A DNA stretch of 40,299 nucleotides, from contig JBHJMP010000296.1 of NCBI GenBank assembly GCA_043381765.1, positions 1-40,299 on the forward strand, given 5' to 3'. Every line of letters starts with the position of its first letter. The stretch's first letter is position 1. Positions 32,101-40,299 of this stretch are shown in pieces. A program made the position numbers and the translations under genes. The notes beneath the pieces are model-generated. The model was not told the DNA's origin. It worked only from the letters and a program-made list of their open reading frames with translations, and did no database searches. This stretch comes from Collodictyon triciliatum (lineage: Eukaryota > CRuMs).

Positions 32101-35100
32101 TTTGGGCGGCTATATCCCATATTCGAATGATTTTATCATCACCTGCTGATATCAGTCGTTTTTTCCCGTTGGAATTAGAATAAAAGCACAATGCTCTGAC
32201 ATCATTCTGGTGACCCTTCAGTGTTTTGATAACTCTTCCAGTAAGTAAATCCCATAGTATAATAATCTTATCCGAACTCCCAGATGCTAACCAATTTTCT
32301 CCGTTTGGTCCCTCGATTATACATGCACAGTTTGTAAAGTGCATGTGCCCCTCAAGTTTGTTGCAAACAACACCAAGGTTTGCTCCATTCATATTGGATC
32401 CGTTAAGAATAATATCCCTTAATGCTGCATTTGAAAAGTTAACACCCCTCAAGTTGGCTCCAGTCAAGTCAGCACCATCCAAGATTGCATCTCTGAGGTA
32501 CGAATTAGGGATATTAACATTAGAAAGGTCCATCTTGCTGAAGGATACTTTCATGAAATTTAAAAGTTCGATGGCTTTAGATGCTGCTGAATCTTGGCTT
32601 TCAGCTTTTCTTGAAAGATAAACAATATCAAACAGACAAGAAATTATCTGGCTGTAATCTAGTTGCCTGGCCTCGGTGCCTAGGCTAGCACTTATGAATT
32701 CATGGACTTTTGTGAACTCAATCGGTTCTTTGTCGATCCCTAGCTCCTTATAATGATATGATAAAAACTCACATGCATTTAAAATACTAACGTGGTTCCA
32801 ACCTATTTTTTCTGAAAAGTGTTTTATTATATCGACCCAAAAGTCAATAGCCTCTTTGTGCTGTCTATTTTCCATGTATAGTTGATTCAGCTCCTCACAA
32901 CAATTCCAAATTGAAGGGTATGAAATAAATTTCTTGTCACTGAAAAAATGAATGAGCGATTTATACAGTTCTGCAAGAGATGCAACCTCGTTTTTCTGTT
33001 TCTTGAATTTGATCAAATTGATTAATTGTGAGGGTTCTTTGATAGACATCAGTGATTTTGTTGACCTTCGAATAAAAGAGGACTTTTGAAAATATTCTGT
33101 GACCTGGTCCAACCTTGAGAAATTAAAAAATATTAAAAAAGGGTTTCAGACACTTCAAATGAATAAAAAAAAATTGAATATAGTCTACAGAAAGATTATA
33201 TCTAAACAACCTTTTCAGTTCAAAATTAGTTCGGCCTATGTTTTCTAAGGACGATGCATAGTCTGCATGAAGCTCCCCAAGTGTCCTTTTTCGAGCTTCC
33301 AGAGTTTTAGTGTATGAATCTAACGCAACTCTATATCTATAGTATATTATTAGATATTAAAAATCATTGTGAGAATAGAGAGAAAGGTCTTTTAATTAAA
33401 GGTCAGTACTCCTTCATGTCATGGTTGATATCACCAATTAATTCGTGGCAAGATATCACAGCGGGATGATTATCTCCCAAAGTTTCAATAAAGATCGACA
33501 GTGATTCATGCAGTAGCGGAATAGACTCTAGTTTTCTAGTTTTTAAAGCCATATTATAAATCATATTTTACATTAATGAATTTTCGAATTAGATAGTATG
33601 ATTTGAGAACCTATTCTCAGCAATATACACCTTTGCGATGTATAAAATAGTGTGTCCTATTGAAGGGTGAGTATCGCCAAATGATTTTTGAAGTATAAAT
33701 TTTGCATTTTCATATTGCACTCTGGATTCCGCATATCTAAGTAAGCAATAAAAATTCATTTAATGTAGTGAGAAATTAGAGGACGCAAGTATTCATATAC
33801 AATCAATATTCCACTTTTGAATAGATCAACTACTCTTTTAAAATGTTACTTCTTTTCGGCCAAAAGGACGTGACCAATATTTTGAAACGATTGCGCCACT
33901 GACGGATGGTCATTTCCAACTTTTTTCAACCTGATTTCTCTTGCCAAGTAGTATTCTTCTTTCGCTTCATCATTCCTTCAATAATGTATTCATTTGAATC
34001 CTTTTGATTAGATATTTGGAAAGAATAATAGCTTTTGCGAATAAAAAAATGAAAGAAAAAAAAGTGAAGATCATATTATTTAAGGGACGTCATTCGAATT
34101 ACTGCATAGGGTCACCTTCCTTGAAGTAAATATATATCTCCGAAGCGGTCGTGAGATAAAGCTATTTCGAAACTGTTATCATCGTGATGTTTTCTTCGTA
34201 ATTCGTAAGACTTTTGATACTCCAACATAGCCTCGGTCAACCTATTGAAATAGAAATTAATCCAATATATATAATAATATGAACTCTATGCACTTACTTA
34301 TTTTCCTGTTGGTATATATATCCGATTTCTTCGTGAATCGCAGCAAGCGAGCTTACGTTTTCACAGGCATTTCTCTCGTTAATGTGCAAACATTTTCTGA
34401 AATAGTAAGCTGATTCCATCCAACTAGGATTTATGTAAATAAATAAATTATTATCCGTGTTTTTTTTTTGAAAAATTTAATTCGTGGTGAATCTTACTTT
34501 TGTATATTCTTGTATACTTTCCCGAGTGTCAGATAATCTTCAGACTTTGATTCTATCCATATTTACTAGACATTAGGGATTATTGCAAGGAAATAGTAAA
34601 TATTTAATTCATTTTTGTATAATAAACCTTCGGTTAGCTTTTTTCCGATTCTTTGGTTGATGTTCGATATGAGAAATGTATTTTCAAAACTCTCCAAAAA
34701 GAACTCGATTAGCATATCACCAACTCTTCTTACAGACTACATTTATTCCAACTATTAGTATAATATTATAATTAAAAACATCAAAATAGACTGACCTTTA
34801 CGAGACTGGAGTATACTGTTTTGCTATTCGCTACAGATTTTGAATCAATCATTCTCCAACAATAAAAGAACTCATACCGATAGCGCCCACCCAACATCAG
34901 CACTACAGCCTGCAAAAAATTTAAATTGATATAATTCGTAGGTGAAAAAAAATGCATAATTGAGTCAAACGTGCTCTTGTTTGAGATACTCCACTAGTAA
35001 TTCGAAACATTCTCCCTCAAGTAGTTGATGGCAAATTTCTGCTGCTAGTTCCTCATCTACATCAACAGCTTCTGAGTATTGGCTGAAGAGCCATTTTCCG

Positions 35101-38100
35101 TAGTTTTTTTTGACATCAGTTCGGTCTTGCAAATTCGAAAAGAAAAATGATTCGGCCGTCTCCATGAGAAGTTGGTGGAAATACATATATCTTTTGTTGA
35201 AAGAATAAGTATGCATTCTGAACGTCGCTTCAAATTAAATACATAATATGCCTCATTATTTTCTGATGAAGTATAACAACCTCCCGTTTCGCACGAAAAG
35301 TGACTCGATTAAGGTAAAAAAGAATGACTTCCTATAAAAATAAGAAAAATAAAAATAGAGTGAATAGGAGCTTTCGAAAACATTTTTTAAAGGCTTATAA
35401 TGCAATAAAAGGGCTTCTTACCACTCAGCAAGTTCAAATAAGTTTCCAACATGTATTTCAATATATTTATCAAGATCGTTCTCGCTCAAGCCGATACGTG
35501 AAACAAACAAGACTTTCATCGATATGTCCACTATAGGTGCACCTTTTTGTGGAAAATACAGACAAAATTAAGATAAATGATTACTGCTGAAATATTGGTC
35601 AAATGACTTACCCTTTTTGTTGAATTTGCTCTGCCAGCGTTTGATAATCAAAGAATAGAGCTCAATAGCTCCGTTCTTTGAAAGTAGACTGTTTAGTTCT
35701 TTGTCTAGTTTCTCATACACCCCAAAAACTCGTATTTCGTCCAAAACAATACGCAGATAGAGAGGATGGCCTGTAAATAAAATTATATAAAGCAGTATAT
35801 AATTCTTTGCTACTGATACATTTTACTATATTTTGGTTCATAAATCTATTGATATTGAATATAAACCTAGTATTCACCTGTATTTTCATGATTTAAAAGC
35901 AGCATTTGCATTTGCTCTTCACTTAGTGATTTGTCATATCGAAAGAGAAAGGAGGTAGCGCTTTCTTGGATCTCTTCGATGGTTAATTTTGTCACTGGAA
36001 TGGCATCTAGACCGTTTTCAACGGCATGCTGCATGAAAGTTTATCATGACCAGATATTTGGTATGATTTATTTTAATAGTATGAAATGTTTTTCGTATTA
36101 AGACATTCAACCTTGCATGATACATGAGCGTCAATCGTAGAGAATAATAAAGCGATGTTGAATGGTGTTCTTTTGGGCAACCAATTAAGCGTGTGGGGTA
36201 CAGGGTTTTCTTGTGAGGGTTTTATTTGATTCACAGCATCAATCAGGAAAATAAACTTCTTGCTCCTATTTTTTTAAAAATAATATTTTAAACTCAAATA
36301 CAGACTTTATACAATTAATTACCTAGAAATATGGTAACCTGTTTTTTTTCTTTTCTTTCAATAATTTGAATAGGCCATGAATTCCCTCTTTTTGGAAATC
36401 TAATGTATAATCATGATTTAATTTCTTCACTATTGCACCTGTAGTGGCGTATAATCCATATTTGAATATAAAAGTAAGTAAATTACCAGAAGATGTGTCA
36501 TATAAAAAAGAAACTAATTGGTCATCGGAGCTTGTAACCAGTCTCCAGAATCGAATTGAGATACTTTAATGATGTTTGAAATATTAAGTATCTTTTGAAA
36601 AACGAAAACAAAGATGCGAATCATTCATATTAATGTTTTGTGTCGTCTAATTTGGCAAGAGATGATTGGAAGGAAAAGAATATTCTTAAAATTATATTTT
36701 ATTCTAATTTTATGTCAAAATTAAATAAATAGGTACTTTACCTTTCCACATAATTGCTCAAATTGGTGCATCCCACAAAATGGAACATAATATTAAGCCC
36801 AGGAATTCCCATACAATCAAAGTCTTTAGCGATGGCAGCCAAAAGGGATGACTTGCCAATTCCCGACGAAGCTGCCAGGACAGTTGCTGTTGTGTCTTCT
36901 TCATTCAACTGAGACCATATCTTTCAAGAAAAATATCAATAATCTTATGGAGAAGTAACGACCAAATCTATAAAGAATATCTATAACATCTTTATTTCTT
37001 TTTGGTTTTTTGTTAGTTTTTGTTCAATTATTTATCTATTTTTACATTTCCATTGATTGTGGAAAGTAAATCTTTTCGACCACCAAACCCAGCCAGTCGA
37101 TGCATTTTGAATTGGTGATGAGCCTGGTCCTCTGTATCCATAACCTACAAGTTTAAAAGTCCTTTGAGATATAAATATTTAAATTAGGTTTCTTTATAAA
37201 AATTAATTACCTTAACTCCAGAAAAATCTCTGAGAAAAGCGTAAGTCAAGTGATGAACTATCATATCGGAGTACTCTTTTGGTCCTTTATAGGTAACATG
37301 CCCATATTGACCTCTAATCTTTTCCTTGAGATCATCCTGGCGTTGCTTCTGCCATGTATGAATAAATACGAGAAACTTTGTACTTTTGCTCTTGCCTCTT
37401 TTAATCCGAAAAAATACTAACGGCCTCTTCATTCTCAGCCAGGTACAGCTTTCTCTCTTCTTCTGTTTTTGCAGAAGCCTTGGCAAAATCTTCATCTCGG
37501 AAGTAAAAAAATACTCTACTGCAAGCAGGTTTCGGTATCAGAGCAGCATATTGTATCTGAGATACGAGAAAATTGAGTAAACATAGACATATTTCAGCTC
37601 AAATTTTTCAATTCATATACTTCATATTCTGTGACACTTAGCCCAGGCATTTCATCGATGAATGGAAATCGTTTGTTTGTCTCAGAACGCCATTCAATAT
37701 TAAATTCAGCCAATTTAGGCTGATGCCCATATTTTTGATCGTTTTGTTGGTCTTCAGTGATACTGGTCTCTGTCTTCGACTGGTCAGGTATCCATCCGTA
37801 TCTTGCACCCAAAGAACAAACAAAGTAAGGACATTTTCCAATAGAGTCTAAACACCGGATGACGACCTTTTAAAAAAATAAATGAGAAACAGTAAGGTGC
37901 AAAAATTTTATAGATTCACTTTTTTTTATCTTTTTCATACCCATCCTTCTCTGCTGTCTTTTGATGTCAACCCCCAGCGTAAGTCAATAAATACGAGTTC
38001 AAATCCCATTGATTTTGCCAGATTTTTTAATCTGTGAAATCATGTGTTAAATAAAAAAACCTTTAGATATGATAGGGATGAAAAATCAGGCCATCCACGC

Positions 38101-38346
38101 ATATTGTAAGGAGAAAGTGATAGAAATAGAGAAAGCAAAAATGGGGTTGACTCACTCTAGGGCTCCGTGTTGGAAAAATGTATCTCTTTCGTTCTGCATA
38201 TCGCGGAAAGTGGATGACAAGAAAACGCGTATTACATGTTCATCAAATATTATAAGGTCGAGAGCTTTCGGGGTCATATATCGTTGTGGTGCAGGCAGCC
38301 ATTTCTTGAATTTTTTATCTTTCAGCTCATGTTGCATCATGTTCAT
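29186..38346 (-). CDS. Giant STAND/NLR-like protein: DUF4062-NACHT-TPR-pentapeptide-WD40-Sel1-like (25 exons, about 2366 aa)
   Basis: Exons total 7101 nt with every junction in phase. DUF4062 (about residues 30-180) has VIRVFLSSTFRDMQNERD, GFELVFIDLRWGLTSKD and GARYGWIPD. A NACHT-type NTPase follows: GFGGRKDLL, Walker A SSGIGKSS (residues about 318-325), Walker B FIFLIDAVNQ (about 423-432), then GHPLYLRIVLDEIR and RIGLSENDL. Six kinesin-light-chain-type TPRs (about 806-1057) sit on six 126-nt exons. The last exon (33113-29186) has no intron and codes another helical region, pentapeptide repeats (DGADLTGANLRGVNF, about 1254-1305), seven WD40 blades (about 1310-1614, e.g. ASGSSDKIIILWD), and six CYENGW modules plus ordinary Sel1 repeats to the end. 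The head resembles NPHP3/TEP1-type STAND proteins. Such proteins assemble on a signal sensed by their repeats; the ligand and role here are unknown. The start is the first ATG with an open frame into DUF4062. Confidence 0.9.
29930..31140 (-). repeat. Six CYENGW modules, a degenerate Sel1-like protein repeat
   Basis: In the giant gene's last exon the motif C(Y/F)ENGW followed by a V-E-like pair occurs six times, about 75-82 codons apart: CFENGWTVE, CYENGWGVE, CYENGWGVD, CYENGWAVE, CYENGWSVE, CYENGWGTG. Each is preceded by a short Tyr-Lys-Tyr-Pro-like segment and followed by a Trp/Lys helix ending in a KAExFxKL-like motif and then a GSxxAF helix. It looks like a Sel1 repeat with a long insertion. 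Two ordinary Sel1 repeats follow (LYFGEGVPQNYNEAFKYYL). Confidence 0.85.
33211..34423 (-). repeat. Six consecutive 126-nt TPR exons, all phase 2
   Basis: Exons 34423-34298, 34241-34116, 33975-33850, 33736-33611, 33535-33410 and 33336-33211 are each exactly 126 nt (42 codons, one TPR unit) and each starts and ends in phase 2. Introns between them are about 56, 140, 113, 75 and 73 nt. Later units carry the kinesin-light-chain TPR signature near LGDNHP (VGNDHPSVAQ, FGDTHPSIGH, LGDNHPAVIS). Symmetric exons of equal length point to exon duplication. Confidence 0.9.
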
Positions 38347-38576
38347 CTATCCATGTACACTATCAGTCATATAGGGTGGAATCAAACTTTCATATACTAA
38401 AATGAAATAAACCTTGTCTATTAAGATGCACGATCTAATTAAAATGACACTTCCTTGTTGCTCCAGTCCTAAGTCTTAAAATTTTGTTTTTCAATGAAAG
38501 ACAGTTAAGCTAAGAGTATCATATCAAAGAACATTCAGAATGCCATACGGTTGAGAAAAGGTTACACATTATTAGA

Positions 38577-40148
38577 CTATTCACCTCCAAATGGAAAAGG
38601 AATTTTTATTTTTTCGAATAGAACTTTGGCGTCTTGGTATCGCTCTTCAGGTTCATTCTGTGCTTAATTATGTTTAGAATCATATAAATGTCTTGCTTAT
38701 GTGGTACATTGATTTTCCTTCAACTTATCGTTAACCACCTTGAATGGTACATCTTGGCCGACAGATTTCGCTATCAGGTACCATAGCACCAGATAAACAA
38801 TTTCTATAAAAAAAAATACAAGGTTTTTCATAAAAAAATGCTATATTTTGGGCAGGGAATATTCGAGGTTTTTGGGTTATTTTCTTACAAACCTTGGAAC
38901 CTGACATCTTGGAGGGATGTTCTTTGTATATCGATACTTTCATATTTCCTTTCAAGCCATTCTCTAATTTTGGTTTGGTTTTTGGAATTTGATGATTCTT
39001 GAGTGATGGCGCAGTCGCTGGAGTAAATTAAGAAAAATAATGGCATCGTTTAATTTCATCACAAAAACGAAAATAAAACAAAAAAATACAAATTAAAATG
39101 ACGTGAGATAAAATGCTTTACTAAAATAATCTTATGACAATAGACAAAAAATTTTTTAGAATGCCCGCTTACGAGAAGAGTCGAGTTTGATAATCCAGAA
39201 ATTTTTCGTCCAATACAATCTCCGCAAGTATAATGAGGAAGAATCCGTCCTCCATGTCCTTCTTCACATCTTTTGCTCTTAATTGAACTTTATCCAGGTG
39301 GTAGTTGACCCATTCGAGAAGCGCCTTATTAATGTTTAATATCTTCAGATGTGACAAATATGGTATTAGTAAGCTTTTTGGTGAATTATTTGCATAATTT
39401 TCTTTAAATAAGCAATCTATTGCGATACGAAACCTCTGATGTGCTCACAAGCTTTCTTGCTAGCAATGACATCCTCAAAGATCTGCAGCCGCTTTTTTGT
39501 TCAACCAGACTGCTCTATTTTCAAGAAAAAGAAATTAGTTGGAGCACCCGATGGAGCACATTATCTATTTTTTGCTGTTCATTCGGCAAAGAGAAGAGAA
39601 CTCAAGACTATGTTATTGATATTTCCTAAATCAATAATTAGATCGTTGATTCGTCATCCTTGTACGATGTTCGTAAACTTATTTGCTTTTTTTTCTTTTT
39701 GATGGTAACGAACGATAGGTAATATTTTCGATTATTCACCGTCGCACAAGAAAGTCAGAATCAGTATGATTTGACACTTTTAATTATTTTGAATTACTTT
39801 CTTGAACGAAGGTTTCAGGCACATAAAAAAAATTGAGATAAGTTGGAGTCTAACATATGGTATGTGGCTTTAGGCAATAATTGATATTCATCAATGGAAA
39901 AAAACAACTCTTACATCTGTTATATAAGATTCGAGAATTGTAATTTCTACTAAAATAAAAAAATAGAGCATTAATTATAGTGTATATAAAATGTAAAAAA
40001 AAAAAATATTCCATGGACTTTTGCGTTAATCAAAGGGAAATATATTCTGATGTTGGTTGTGTAAAAAAAAGTTCGCTTCTATGCTAGAGTCATGCCCACC
40101 TGTATCAGGATCAAGGCTTTTTGACTTTATAGCCCAATATTCGGCAGC
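38577..40148 (-). CDS. CH-domain protein, parvin-like (5' end beyond window)
   Basis: Partial gene; its 5' exons lie past the right edge. Minus-strand exons include 40148-40100 (AAEYWAIKSKSLDPDT), 39949-39915, 39482-39434 (FEDVIASKKACEHIR), about 39350-39173, about 39020-38893, about 38815-38750 and about 38660-38577, ending FPFGGE and a stop. The calponin-homology signature is LLEWVNYHLDKVQL followed by KKDMEDGFFLIILAEIV, then REWLERKYESIDI and IVYLVLWYLIAKSVGQDVP. That spacing fits the divergent CH domains of parvins, actin-linked adhesion adaptors, better than spectrin-type ones. I could not reconcile the phase into the main CH exon, so one exon edge is wrong or an exon is missing. It ends only 231 bp before the giant gene's start codon; phases do not support reading into that gene. 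Confidence 0.6.
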
Positions 40149-40200
40149 CTTATAAAATCAATACCGGAAATGAATTCTCTTTATTCTCTCGGCATTTCTT

Positions 40201-40299
40201 TTCTTTTTCTTTTTTCTTTTTTCTTTTTTCTTTTTTCTTTTTTCTTTTTTCTTTTTTCTTTTTTCTTTTTTCTTTTTTCTTTTTTCTTTTTTCTTTTTT
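40201..40299. repeat. (TTTTTTC)n tandem repeat at right edge
   Basis: The 7-bp unit seen at the left edge, in the same orientation, runs to the last base. Because the two ends are direct rather than inverted, they are not a pair of telomeres. Confidence 0.95.

Noticed and set aside
32226-32621. 131-codon plus-strand ORF
   Set aside because: Antisense shadow of the pentapeptide/WD40 exon.
33112-33112. Start of a separate WD40-Sel1 gene at this point
   Set aside because: There is no ATG here. The frame opens directly after an acceptor and joins the preceding TPR exon in phase 2, so it continues the NACHT gene.
34736-34909. Apparent frame break between exons before the TPR block
   Set aside because: Using the acceptor at aatgtag (exon start 34736) restores phase 0 and an open frame.
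36742-37046. Apparent one-base frameshift between the GFGGRKDLL exon and the Walker A exon
   Set aside because: On rechecking the bases the phase-0 junction 37046/36920 is open into the P-loop, so no frameshift is needed.
38346-38577. CH-domain gene as the N-terminus of the giant NACHT protein
   Set aside because: The CH frame ends in a stop (FPFGGE then TAG). The possible donor there is phase 1 and would give an early stop when joined to the first NACHT exon.

Overview
This is a nuclear genome window from an intron-rich, AT-rich unicellular eukaryote. Supporting evidence: almost every gene is cut by short GT-AG introns (about 55-300 bp), AATAAA signals follow several genes, and the gene set is nuclear (COPII coat Sec24, CDK5RAP3/C53, two nucleus-encoded mitochondrial ribosomal proteins). 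T-rich tandem repeats are everywhere and two 100-N scaffold gaps are present. The very large NACHT/TPR/WD40/Sel1-type protein and the repeat load would suit a rhizarian such as a foraminiferan, but I could not verify this and offer it only as a guess. I rebuilt exons by hand from reading frame, intron phase and family similarity. Exon edges may be off by a base or two, but summed exon lengths divide by three for uL13m, mL41, C53, the LRR gene, the lectin and the giant NACHT gene.

Layout. 1-3.0 kb: T-rich repeats, two gaps and perhaps the acidic end of an unknown gene. 3.08-6.82 kb (+): Sec24-like COPII subunit lacking its N-terminus. 7.63-8.97 kb (+): mitochondrial uL13m. 9.89-13.67 kb (+): large unknown protein, perhaps TAF2-like towards its C-terminus. 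14.62-19.34 kb (+): a 20-exon CDK5RAP3/C53 (UFM1/ATG8 ER-phagy adaptor) with four IDWx/INWx motifs. 19.58-20.15 kb (-): mitochondrial mL41, convergent with C53. 20.95-22.36 kb (+): single-pass membrane protein with an LEA-2-like lumenal/extracellular domain. 22.77-23.34 kb (-): two weak ORFs. 23.63-25.49 kb (+): leucine-rich-repeat protein. 25.73-27.06 kb (+): weak multi-exon gene.

The right third, all on the minus strand, is the unusual part. A CH-domain (parvin-like) gene truncated at the window edge is followed 231 bp on by a 25-exon gene for about 2366 residues: DUF4062, NACHT-type P-loop NTPase, six TPRs each on its own 126-nt phase-2 exon, then one 3.9-kb intronless exon with pentapeptide repeats, a seven-bladed WD40 propeller and six copies of a CYENGW (Sel1-like) module. 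It is followed directly by an L-type lectin gene. A phase-compatible 83-nt intron could join the two into one protein of about 2753 residues, while an AATAAA inside that intron would end the short form. This is the best candidate for a previously undescribed system: an NLR/STAND-like receptor with an optional lectin tail, near an LRR gene.

The remaining genes are housekeeping (vesicle coat, mitochondrial translation, UFMylation/ER-phagy) and do not form one pathway.
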